Of a DNA stretch of 13,430 nt, positions 1 through 7,321 are shown piece by piece. The notes beneath the pieces are model-generated. The model saw nothing but the letters and a program-made list of their open reading frames with translations. It ran no database searches and was not told the DNA's origin. The position numbers were made by a program, and so were the translations under genes. The DNA is taken from contig MU646317.1 of the NCBI GenBank assembly GCA_026770585.1, positions 447,825-461,254 on the forward strand, read 5' to 3'. Numbering within the stretch: position 1 is the first letter of the stretch; each line of letters opens with the position of its first letter. The DNA comes from Baffinella frigidus (taxonomy: Eukaryota; Cryptophyceae; Cryptomonadales; Baffinellaceae).

Positions 1-95
<95 letters not shown>
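1..95. repeat. 95-base poly-G run at contig edge
   Basis: Uninterrupted G from base 1 to 95, followed by CTCCG. The F1 foldback elements further in carry an internal G run (for example 10 G at 499-508) followed by CTTTC and then the right terminal repeat ending CCTGTA. Here the G run is likewise followed within about 20 bases by TTACCCCTGTA. The run is therefore most simply the inflated internal G tract of a truncated F1 element at an assembly break. True length is doubtful. Confidence 0.85.
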
Positions 96-106
96 CTCCG
101 ACACTG

Positions 107-117
107 TTACCCCTGTA
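107..117. mobile_element. right terminus of a truncated F1 foldback element
   Basis: TTACCCCTGTA matches the right terminal repeat of the F1 family (consensus GGTACCCCTGTA as at 4360-4370 and 7423-7434). The left part is missing because the sequence begins in the G tract. Short match, so moderate confidence; the parallel position after a G run supports it. Confidence 0.5.
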
Positions 118-167
118 CAGCAGTGGAAGCTGTCGGTGTAAACGGAAGCGGTGTGGTGTAAAGAAAA

Positions 168-200
168 ACGCGATCAACGGGGCTCGCCTGACAGTATATG
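168..200 (+). repeat. 33-bp direct repeat, copy A
   Basis: Matches 389-421 with 3 mismatches over 33 bases (core ACGGGGCTCGCCTG). Copy B runs straight into the left end of F1 copy 1, so the pair could reflect an ancestral duplication or a composite repeat that includes the F1 insertion site. Confidence 0.75.
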
Positions 201-388
201 TCCTTTCCGAAGGATTGGTGGGCCTGGCACTGAAATTACATGTGGTTCCAGGCTGTACGCTCAAAGCCCGTGGAGTCGCTTTACTCCAAACGAACGGTTT
301 CACTCTGGGCCTAGTTGACTAATTCTGGCCCCCAGACTTGGATTATGGGCTGACGCGGGAACACGGGCGCCGCGCGGCACCGCACTTC

Positions 389-421
389 ACGCGATCGACG
401 GGGCTCGCCTGTCAGTACATG
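389..421 (+). repeat. 33-bp direct repeat, copy B
   Basis: Second copy of the 168-200 repeat. Its last bases overlap the TA and first bases of the F1 element that starts at 416. Confidence 0.75.
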
Positions 422-535
422 GGTACCTCGCTCCTAGGAAAGCGCCTCCTCCTAGGACCCTACAGTAGGCCTATGCCTAGGGCCCTTTGGTGGTCCTAGG
501 GGGGGGGGCTTTCTCATGAGCGAGGTATCCCTGTA
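416..535. mobile_element. F1 foldback (MITE-like) element, copy 1
   Basis: About 28-bp terminal inverted repeats: the left arm starts TACATGGGTACCTCGCTC and the reverse complement of the right arm reads TACAGGGATACCTCGCTC. TA at both ends is compatible with TA target sites. The interior holds several CCTAGG palindromes, a CCTACAGTAGG motif and a 10-G run. It is non-coding, 120 bp, and a member of a family with copies at 4245, 6990 and 7322. Non-autonomous DNA-transposon status is inference from structure and copy number. Confidence 0.8.
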
Positions 536-881
536 CATTGTATATGCACATCCTTCCTGCTAGCGACTGCAGGGCATCCAGATATGTTCATGGAAATATA
601 TCTAGATGTTTGCATGGACATGTTTTGACATTCTCTATGTGCACATACATGTAGCACCCCACCCATCTCTTGGCTCGCGCTTCCGCGCGCCGTGCAAGCC
701 CCCTTCTAGACATCCTAGGTTCCCTGCCAGACATCCTAGGCCCGTTGCAATTCTTCCAGCTGCCGACTCTCGGAAATCCACGCGATGTCATGTAATATAC
801 TCTGTATGTACATATCACCAAACATCGTCTCCGGGCGATGCCTCCCTCCCGGTATGCTGAGCCCCCGGCCACTTAAGCCGA
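536..881. other. intergenic, no gene recognised
   Basis: No convincing coding sequence. A 12-base direct repeat AGACATCCTAGG occurs at 708-719 and 729-740. The open frames present are short, Arg/Pro/Ser-rich and unrelated to known families. Confidence 0.6.
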
Positions 882-920
882 CTAAGTGGACCGCCCTAAG
901 TGGACCGCCCTAAGTGGCCC
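882..920. repeat. 14-bp tandem repeat overlapping the cdc14 stop
   Basis: CTAAGTGGACCGCC at 882-895 and 896-909, then a partial third unit CTAAGTGGCCC at 910-920. GGCCACTTAAG at 868-878 is the inverted form, so the block is also partly foldback. The TAG stop of the minus-strand phosphatase gene (896-898) and its last codons fall in the repeat. Confidence 0.9.
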
Positions 921-2275
921 ACTCTCAGAGCAAGCCCATTCGTAACCTGTTCGGCTCGCAACGCTGCCATCTCGACCTCCGGAACCAAACCCTCGAGGGC
1001 GTCCCGGCACGCACTCGCGCACGGGAGAGAGACAGAGGGTTCCGGAGGAGCCTTAGCACCCCCCCCTGCCGCACCCACCGGCCCGCCTCGGGAAGGGTCC
1101 TCGCTCGAAGAGGTTGCGAGCCTCAGTCCGGCGGTGGCGAGAGGGGGGGCGGTGTGCGTGGGCGGCTTGGAGGACGTGTCTCTCTGGTGGCGTTCCACGG
1201 AGACGAGGAAGTGCTGCTGCGGTCCGATAACCGACCCCGGGCGCACGATGCGCAGCCACGAAATGGTCTCGCGCGCCGACCACCCGTACTTGCCCATGAT
1301 CCAGAGCGCCATGAGCGTGCCGGTGCGCCCGAGTCCCGCGAGGCAGTGTACGGCAACGACGCCCGAAGCGCCAGCGCAGGCGCCCAGGAATTGAAGCGCG
1401 ATTTTCGGTGGAGGCGTGGTGCAGTCCCCGAACTCCATTTCGTGGTGTCGCATCCCAGCCTCGACGAACACCTGGCGGTCGTACTTGCTCGCGTCGTTGA
1501 GCCGCACCACGTCGCTCACCCCGAGTTCTTGGAAGCGATCCAGGTACGCTTCTGGCTGCAGGGCGAACGACGGACGGTCCTTCCCCGAGACCGGGCCCTT
1601 GAACGCGACGAACTTGGGACACATGACGCTGAGCCCGAGCACGTCGTCCCTGGTGAACTGCTCGACATCGAAGGTCTCGAGGTCGAAGAACCCAGCACGC
1701 GAAGCTCTCGACAATCCTCTCAAGCAGTCTAGAATGGAGAGATCGAAGTCTGATTCGACATGTGTGGCGTCCCGGAACGCCTTGAACGGAGAGGGCTGGA
1801 TCCGCGAGAAGGGTGCCGCTGCGTCCTCTGGCGACTTGCCCTCGACGAGAACCAGGTACGCCCCGAAAAGGAACGCGACGTTGGCGAGCGTCTCCGAGTC
1901 GGTGTCCGTGAAGTAGGCAACAGGCCGGCCGAGGAGCCGAGGGTCTTTGCGCAGGGTCCGGATGCTCCGGCAGAAGGAGACGACGCCTGCGAGATCCGTG
2001 GGACCGAAGTCCTTGCAGTATCGGCGGTAGCTCTCGGGCTCGGGACTTGAGCAGAAAAAGAGCTGGGGGCGCGCTTCCATCGCCCTACGTGTCTGCTCTT
2101 TCGTGGAGTGCGCCGTGAAGTAGAGCTGCCCCGGGACGACAGGATAGATTTTCCCGACCTTCCACTCCACCGAATCGTCCTTGACGCTCAAACGTGCAAA
2201 ACTAGACAAGACGTCGTGCACGGTCGCCTTTGGAGAGGCGTGCGACTCCTGTGACGCGACAGGGTCACTTGGCAT
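896..2275 (-). CDS. cdc14: CDC14-like dual-specificity protein phosphatase
   Basis: A 459-aa phosphatase of the CDC14 family. These enzymes remove phosphate from CDK-type Ser-Pro sites and act in mitotic exit, cytokinesis and, in several protists, cilium-related roles. Counting from the ATG at 2275, an N-terminal CDC14-type domain (about 40-200) carries YCKDFGPTDL (86-95) and FRDA (167-170). The linker FDVEQF (202-207) leads to the catalytic domain. The general acid is D284 (FGDCTTP), the P-loop is HCLAGLGRTG with C311 and R317, and the Q-loop is GPQQHFL (351-357). The D-to-C spacing is the 27 residues usual for the family. A Ser/Pro/Ala-rich tail of about 100 aa follows. The frame stays open 60 bases upstream but holds no other ATG, only a TTG at 2335, so the ATG is preferred. 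No intron is needed, unlike the neighbouring gene. The last codons lie in a tandem repeat, so the native C-terminus may differ. Function is by homology. Confidence 0.93.
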   Translation of the reverse strand: MPSDPVASQESHASPKATVHDVLSSFARLSVKDDSVEWKVGKIYPVVPGQLYFTAHSTKEQTRRAMEARPQLFFCSSPEPESYRRYCKDFGPTDLAGVVSFCRSIRTLRKDPRLLGRPVAYFTDTDSETLANVAFLFGAYLVLVEGKSPEDAAAPFSRIQPSPFKAFRDATHVESDFDLSILDCLRGLSRASRAGFFDLETFDVEQFTRDDVLGLSVMCPKFVAFKGPVSGKDRPSFALQPEAYLDRFQELGVSDVVRLNDASKYDRQVFVEAGMRHHEMEFGDCTTPPPKIALQFLGACAGASGVVAVHCLAGLGRTGTLMALWIMGKYGWSARETISWLRIVRPGSVIGPQQHFLVSVERHQRDTSSKPPTHTAPPLATAGLRLATSSSEDPSRGGPVGAAGGGAKAPPEPSVSLPCASACRDALEGLVPEVEMAALRAEQVTNGLALRVGHLGRST

Positions 2276-2666
2276 GCTCTCAACAGGAGTGAGTGGATAG
2301 AAACAGAGGATGACGTCGGTCAGGGGAGATACCAAGGAGCTTATGGAGGGGAAATCACAAGTGTTTTACTACACGATGAGATCACGAACAAACCAGAGGA
2401 TTAGGAGGTCACGGTCCTTTAAGAAACCCGAAGAACAGGCCAATTCTTCATTAGAAACAGACGATGACCCGAACAGTCGCGTTTTCCTTCTTTACTACGA
2501 AGGGGTGGGTCCTATTTTGGAACTCTTTTTTGACGTGTATTTGCGGCATGACCGAGGTCTCGTGACCATGCCAACTCTTAGGTCGTTTTGAAGATCTTGT
2601 CCAGGTCTACCGGTAGTGCACTGGCGAAAAAAAAATGTACCTGGCATTTTTAGTCTTGAATTGTAG
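2276..2666. other. upstream of cdc14, no gene or clear promoter element
   Basis: This is the 5' flank of the minus-strand phosphatase gene. A 93-codon open frame on plus (2310-2591) has no recognisable motif and overlaps the probable 5' leader. No TATA-like or other core promoter element stands out. Confidence 0.5.
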
Positions 2667-2694
2667 GCCGCCGAAAACCCGGTTTTTCGGCGGC
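2667..2694. repeat. GC-rich hairpin
   Basis: GCCGCCGAAAA pairs with TTTTTCGGCGGC across a short C/G loop, followed by AATTTTT. It resembles a bacterial intrinsic terminator in shape, but in this eukaryotic context it is better described as a small foldback. Confidence 0.7.
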
Positions 2695-2760
2695 AATTTT
2701 TCCCATTTTCTAACTTGGAACCAATTTGGGACCTTGAAATAACCTGTTTTAATGCCTATG

Positions 2761-2874
2761 CCCCTACGAACTTCGTATCACCCAGGTCCTGGGAGATACC
2801 GTAGGGAAGATTCCGTATGGAAGTTTGAAGATGAATCTTCAGATTCGGCAGCTGAATCGCTCCCTTCGTAGGGG
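2761..2874. repeat. foldback with 10-bp exact arms
   Basis: CCCCTACGAA at 2761-2770 is the reverse complement of TTCGTAGGGG at 2865-2874. The interior carries CCGTAGGG and TCCGTATGG, typical of the CCTACG/CGTAGG vocabulary of the other foldbacks here. Confidence 0.6.
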
Positions 2875-2886
2875 GATGTCATGATA

Positions 2887-2904
2887 GCATCGACATGTCG
2901 ATGC
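2887..2904. repeat. 18-bp perfect palindrome
   Basis: GCATCGACATGTCGATGC is identical to its reverse complement. It sits just after the 2761-2874 foldback. Confidence 0.9.
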
Positions 2905-2941
2905 AAGGCTGTTTTTCATGTCATCGTTAGCCTTTTTTTCA

Positions 2942-3051
2942 TATCATGGTATGCTATTCATATCATGATATGCACCTACCATGATACAAAAACACTGAAA
3001 AAAGCAGGTTTACAGAAGACTTTTACGCCATGATATGCACCTACCATGATA
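2942..3051. repeat. AT-rich repeat block with 23-bp direct repeat
   Basis: A 23-base sequence beginning CATGATATGCACC is exact at 2964-2986 and 3029-3051. Its end TACCATGATA is the inverse of TATCATGGTA at 2942-2951, so the first copy can also fold back. Composition is markedly more AT-rich than its surroundings. Confidence 0.85.
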
Positions 3052-3677
3052 TAAATCGTGTAGTAATCTGATCATGATGAGTTCCAAGATTTGCCGAGTT
3101 CCAAGTTAGGAACCACCCCTTCGTACAGCCTGCAACTCCAATAGCGGTCACACGGGCTGATAAAGTCGACCACTCATATTTATTTATCGCCATTTATCGG
3201 TATTTTGGGTATCGCACCTATTGGCCTCGTTGCCCCGGGGTTGGTACGAAGGTTCGTGATCTGAGGGCACGAAGGTGACGGCTCGTCCAAGGGAAATTAT
3301 ATCTCCCCTTGGCTCGTCCTACGAGCTCGTACTCGTACGAGGGGGGCTCGTATGTACATACATGTAGTGGGCGACACGTTCTAACGATCCACCCCAAGGA
3401 TTTGGGATGGTTACGGGCGTCTCGGCTTACCTCTCCCCCTAGCGTGAAGCGGACCTGTATCAAATTAATAAACCTTGCCTTCCCCCCCCTTCCCCTGGCG
3501 TGCCCTTTAGGTCCCTTAGGTTCTTCGAGCTCCCAACATAGGCGGACACCGGAACTAGTGCTGTAAAAAGGCCATGTTTCCTTTCGGATCACATCAAGCC
3601 CCCCAAGCGGTGTTAGTCAACTTAATAAACCTCGGTGTGCCCCCCGTCCCGCCCGCTGCCGTGTCCCAGGCTGCCAT
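3052..3677. other. intergenic, no gene recognised
   Basis: Nothing convincing as coding. A 124-codon minus frame (3218-3592) has no recognisable motif. A loose direct repeat with core TTAATAAACCT occurs near 3464 and 3622. CTCGTACTCGTACGAG near 3328 is a small palindromic stretch. Confidence 0.5.
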
Positions 3678-3998
3678 CAGCAACCCGTAGCAGCTTATCC
3701 TTTAAGTGGCCAGTAGGCTCATACGCCCTACCGTAGGGCCCTAGGACCTGCCTAGGTCCTCCGCGGGTCTTTTTCGACCCGCTGGCCACTTAAGGGATAA
3801 CCGGGTCGGGTACTGTAGTAATTTTCAGCTAACCTGATGAGATCTCATCGGTATCTCCCATCTGCAATTCGAGGTCCCTAGGATTTCCTACCGTAGGGTC
3901 CTACGAATACATATAAAAAAAGAATTTCATTCCCGGATCTTGCAAGGACTCGGTGCTTTGGTGCTTTGGTGCGTGGTAAAAGCTGCTACGGGTTGCTG
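3678..3998. repeat. outer inverted repeat enclosing a smaller foldback
   Basis: CAGCAACCCGTAGCAGCTT at 3678-3696 is the exact inverse of 3980-3998 (19 bp). The left arm abuts the 3696-3799 foldback, and the right arm is 180 bp away from it, so this may be a 321-bp nested element. Confidence 0.7.
3696..3799. mobile_element. foldback element F2 with TA ends
   Basis: TATCCTTTAAGTGGCCAG at the left is matched by the reverse complement of the right end, TATCCCTTAAGTGGCCAG (one mismatch). The interior has CCTAGG twice and CCTACCGTAGGG. It is 104 bp and non-coding. The arms resemble the GGCCACTTAAG / CTAAGTGGCCC block at 868-920 next to the cdc14 stop. Confidence 0.75.
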
Positions 3999-4244
3999 GT
4001 GGTGGGCCTCATTCGACTAGGATCCTACGAGCTGAATCGATCCAGCATGTCCAGCACCCCCTAATTACAACTTGACAGCTTAGTCGGAGTCGGTCGGGCT
4101 GAGAAACTATCACCTTATGAGACGCTCGTGCATGTACATCTATCCTTGATACAGTGGTGTACGAGGCTCGTAACCCTCAATGGAGCATACCCGGGCGGAA
4201 ATAAAAATGCTACATTGAAGATTCCCCCCGAAGGACAGGGGGGT
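3999..4244. other. intergenic, nothing recognised
   Basis: No coding feature seen. A short CGAGGGTTACGAG-like pattern and an 8-base poly-G near 4238 precede F1 copy 2. Confidence 0.45.
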
Positions 4245-4370
4245 TACAGAGGTACCTCGCTCATAAGGAACCGCACCCCCCTCCCTTAGGACCCTACAGT
4301 AGGGCTATGCCTAGGCCACCATGGTGATCCTAGGGGGGTGTCGGTTTCTTATGAGCGAGGTACCCCTGTA
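4245..4370. mobile_element. F1 foldback element, copy 2 (best preserved)
   Basis: Left arm TACAGAGGTACCTCGCTC continues to about 29 bp. The reverse complement of the right arm begins TACAGGGGTACCTCGCTC and shows only a few mismatches. Interior: CCCTACAGTAGGG, CCTAGG at 4310 and 4329, and a CCATGG palindrome between them. 126 bp, TA at both ends. Confidence 0.85.
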
Positions 4371-4422
4371 GCGCATGTACGCCGTTCGTCGTCCCCGTAC
4401 CACTTTAGACGTGATGGTGGTC

Positions 4423-4525
4423 AATCAAAAGTCAACTCAATGGCAGAGTCCTTCTAAAGGACCTTCAAATCGAAGGATTCCGCCAAAAGTTGACGGTCTG
4501 AGCAGGGGGGGTTGACTTTTGCGAT
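4423..4525. repeat. imperfect inverted repeat
   Basis: AATCAAAAGTCAACT (4423-4437) pairs with GTTGACTTTTGCGATT (4511-4526) apart from a 2-base insertion. An internal AAAAGTTGACGG lies between them. It is a possible degenerate foldback; no TA ends are evident. Confidence 0.5.
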
Positions 4526-4798
4526 TGCCTCCCCTCCGGTCTAGCGTAGGCTAGCTCGTCCTAGTGGGCGAGACGTTCCTTTCCCCAACCACCCTTCGGG
4601 GTGGCCACGGGCTGTTAGAGGAGACGTGAGGGCTTGTCTCCCAGTTCCAGTGTCCGCCTCTGTTGAGAGCTCGAAGAACCTCATAGACCTAAAGGATCTC
4701 ATACCAACTAGCCCTCTGGCGTGCAGCGGTCGTGAGTGTCACCTTGTTGAACATCGCCTCTCCCCAGTTCAGATGATACAGGAGATCACGGGAGGAGG

Positions 4799-4839
4799 AT
4801 TAGGGTTTGAGGTTTAGGGTTGAGGTTTCAGGGTTTAGG
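4799..4839 (+). repeat. telomere-like TTTAGGG block, forward
   Basis: Degenerate units of TTTAGGG (TTAGGGTTTGAGG, TTTAGGGTTGAGG, TTTCAGGG, TTTAGG). It faces the opposite-strand block that begins at 4873 across a 33-bp spacer. Confidence 0.85.
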
Positions 4840-4872
4840 CCCTTGAACGCGACATCAGGGCCTGACTCACTT

Positions 4873-5431
4873 CAAACCCTAAACCCTACACTTTAAACAC
4901 TAAACCCTAAAACCTAAAACCCTGAACCCTAAACCCTAAACCCTAAACCCTAAACCCTAAACCCTAAACCCTAACCAACGAACCAGAAAACAAAACCCCT
5001 AAACCCCGAACCCTCAGCCCTCAACCCGAAACCCTAACCCCGAAACCCTAAGCCCTAAACCCTAAACCTTAAACCCTAAACCCAAAGCCCTAAACCCTAA
5101 ACCCTAAACCCTAAATCCTAACCTCCAAACACCAAACCCTAAACCCTAAATCATACACCCTACACCTTACACCCTGAATCCTGAACCCTAAACCCTAAAC
5201 CCTAAACCCTCATCCGTGAACCCTACACCCTACACCCTACACCCTACACCCTAAGCCAGAAACCCGTCAACCCGTAAACCCTACACCCCTCAAACTTGAA
5301 CCCTGGACCAGGCTGACGTGCTGCTAAAGCCATCAACTCTCAACCCTAAGCCCTAAACCCCCCAACCCCTCAACCCCCAAACTCCTAAAGCCCTAAAGCC
5401 CTAAAGCCCTAAAGCCCTAAAGCCCTAGACC
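4873..5431 (-). repeat. long interstitial telomere-like CCCTAAA block
   Basis: More than 500 bp of CCCTAAA units, perfect in runs (about 4925-4975) and degenerate elsewhere (CCCTACA, CCCTGAA, CCTTAAA). Towards 5383-5428 the unit becomes an 8-mer, CCCTAAAG, repeated several times. This is the plant/alveolate-type telomere repeat in an internal position. Confidence 0.95.
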
Positions 5432-5996
5432 CTAATTCCGGAATTACCTTTATTAAGTGTCCCCATCACATCGTGGTGCGCGTGACAAATACAACAAACT
5501 TCGCGGCATGCCCTTTAAAAAGCCGCTATCGCCCTGGGAGATTCTTGCGAAATTCAATGGAATTAAAAGCCCACGCGTCACCTTTGGCCTCTCCGAGGGT
5601 TGGAAACCTTAAGTGGGGGGCCGTCTCACGGGAAACGTGACACGTCATGAGGCGCTTCTCGTGGCGTGGGTACCACACGGTGGGCTTCGAGGGTTTCGTG
5701 GGACCTGGATTCCAGTGGGGTACGTGACCAAATTGCACCAGAAAATCTCTCAAGTTAATTGCATCAAGGCAAGTTGACTTTTCATGAAAGGTTTGTAGTC
5801 CACTGTGTGGTTAGGTTACGAGCCTGGACACTAAGGTTGTGCACCGCCCGTTGCCTAGGCTCGTGACCTCATCCCACACGCGCCGTCTCGTACCGCTTCA
5901 GTCTCGATGGCGGAATACAGCTGTAAGGAGTAAGGAATCAGGCAGGCGTGTCCCCAAAGCACGGGCCAAGTCGTAATCCATCGGTACTCATGTTCA
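5432..5996. other. intergenic, no gene recognised
   Basis: A 75-codon minus frame (5526-5753) has no recognisable motif. A small hairpin TCACGGGAAACGTGA lies near 5626-5640. Nothing else is supported. Confidence 0.5.
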
Positions 5997-6160
5997 TAGG
6001 GTAACGTCCTGAAAACCGGGTAGTTAAGCCTACGGTATTGCCTACGGTAGGCCGTAGGGGCCTAGGGGGGCTCCTATGAAACATGAGGTCCTAGGGGCCC
6101 TACGGCGTACCGTAGGCAATCCCGTAAGCCCAACTACCCGGTTTTCAGGACGTTGCCCTA
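5997..6160. mobile_element. foldback element F3 with about 70-bp arms
   Basis: Left arm begins TAGGGTAACGTCCTGAAAAC; the reverse complement of the right end begins TAGGGCAACGTCCTGAAAAC. Pairing continues with few mismatches through ACCGGGTAGTT, ATTGCCTACGGTA and GCCGTAGGG to the central CCTAGG pair. TA at both ends, 164 bp, non-coding. It is the longest-armed foldback in the window and would extrude as a cruciform. Confidence 0.85.
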
Positions 6161-6431
6161 TTAATGCACGTATCGTAAGTATCATGACACTCGCGGAAAT
6201 CCCGTTCCGGTGCACTCACCCTGACAGCCTCGGTGGGTATGCATACATAGCGGCGGTGCTGGTACGAGCTCCCTCTGCATCGGAAGGTTTGATGCATGAA
6301 ACAAAGCAGGGCCATCCTGCGGATCCTTTCCACGGAAGGGCGAGGTGTCCGATTATTTCGGGAGTACTCAAAACCTCAAGGACTTGAGAAATCCATAGCC
6401 ACTCGAGAACGCTGAAGCACCCTATTGAAAA
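6161..6431. other. intergenic, no gene recognised
   Basis: A 128-codon minus frame (6216-6602) spans this stretch and runs into the dispersed repeat at 6432. It shows no family motif and I do not call it a gene. Confidence 0.5.
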
Positions 6432-6578
6432 CCTGGGTCCTTTACCCAGGCTTTGTGTAATAACTTTCACGGGTTTGGTCACGACCCTCCAAAAATTCCG
6501 GAGTCTCGTCCCGTTCGTGGTAAAACCTCTTACAACCCCACATGTAAATAGGTTGCTCCAGCGTTCTGGCGGGAGAGC
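6432..6578. repeat. dispersed repeat R2, copy A, with a small hairpin
   Basis: Begins with the hairpin CCTGGGTCCTTTACCCAGG (6432-6450). It shares GTGTAATAACTTTC, TTTGGTCACG and an exact 20-base stretch at 6533-6552 (core CCCCACATGTAAATAGG) with 10797-10930, in the same order and nearly the same spacing. Confidence 0.75.
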
Positions 6579-6712
6579 TCCGCTCGGGCGCTCGAGACAC
6601 ACAGAGACCTCGTGTGCCTTTACACAGTCATTCCGGTCATCCTACACGGGGCAGTATCCCCAGAAGCGTTATCGAGTGGGGAGGGCCGCGCAGAGCATCT
6701 CATGGAGGACAA

Positions 6713-6990
6713 ACCCCAAACCTTAAACCTTAAATCCTCAACCCTCAACCCTACGCACTACACCCTATACCCTAAACCCTACACCCTAAACCCTACACCC
6801 TAAATCCTACACCCTAAACCCTACACCCTGAACCCTAAATCCTAAACCCTAAACCCTAAACCCTAAACCCTAAACCCTAAACCCTAAACCCTAAACCTCA
6901 ACCCCCACACCCTAAACCCTAAACCCTAAACCCTAAACCCTAAACCCTAAACCCTAAACCAAAAACCCTAAACCAAAAACCCCAAACCCT
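6713..6990 (-). repeat. second telomere-like CCCTAAA block
   Basis: About 280 bp of CCCTAAA-type units, perfect in two stretches (about 6835-6895 and 6910-6958), degenerate at both ends (CCTTAAA, CCCTACA, AACCAAAAACC). It ends exactly where F1 copy 3 begins with CCCTACAGGGG. Confidence 0.95.
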
Positions 6991-7215
6991 ACAGGGGTTT
7001 ACTCGCGATCAAGGACACTCACCGTCGCTATGGTGGTCCTATGCTCTTAGGGCTATCGACCAGGCGGGAGCCCGTCGGGTGCCATGAGGAGTGGGGCCTA
7101 GGAATCGGCAGTTTCACGGAAGGGAATACGGAGCCGCCTAGGGACCACCGTAGGGTAGAGGCCTGCTGTAGGGCCCTAGGGGGGTGCGCCAACTTATGAG
7201 CGAAACAACCCTGTA
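6990..7215. mobile_element. degenerate F1 foldback element, copy 3
   Basis: Left end TACAGGGGTTTACTCGC; the reverse complement of the right end reads TACAGGGTTGTTTCGCTC. The interior holds CCTAGG at 7097, 7137 and 7175 plus CACCGTAGGG. At 226 bp it is about twice the length of the other copies, so it has an insertion or is a composite. Confidence 0.6.
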
Positions 7216-7321
7216 GCCCGACCGCAAAGGCTCAGGCTCAGGGCATGGAGATTTGCACGACCTCTACGTCAACGCAGCATCCTCAAAGCCGAAGCAAACA
7301 GGTATGATGGCGCCATCGTGC

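Noticed and set aside
900-1916. Plus-strand and alternative minus frames across cdc14
   Set aside because: Low-complexity Arg/Pro/Ser products overlapping a clearly identified phosphatase gene.
2276-2335. Extending CDC14 to a TTG start at 2335
   Set aside because: Non-ATG start is unlikely in a nuclear gene, and the family domain begins well after the ATG at 2275.
2667-2700. Hairpin plus T run resembling a rho-independent terminator
   Set aside because: All other evidence is eukaryotic (introns, telomere-like repeats, CDC14). The gene nearby starts rather than ends on this side.
4873-5431. CRISPR-like or satellite array reading of the tandem repeats
   Set aside because: The units are 7-bp telomere-type repeats without spacers.
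6216-6602. A 128-codon minus open frame
   Set aside because: It partly overlaps dispersed repeat R2 and shows no recognisable motif.
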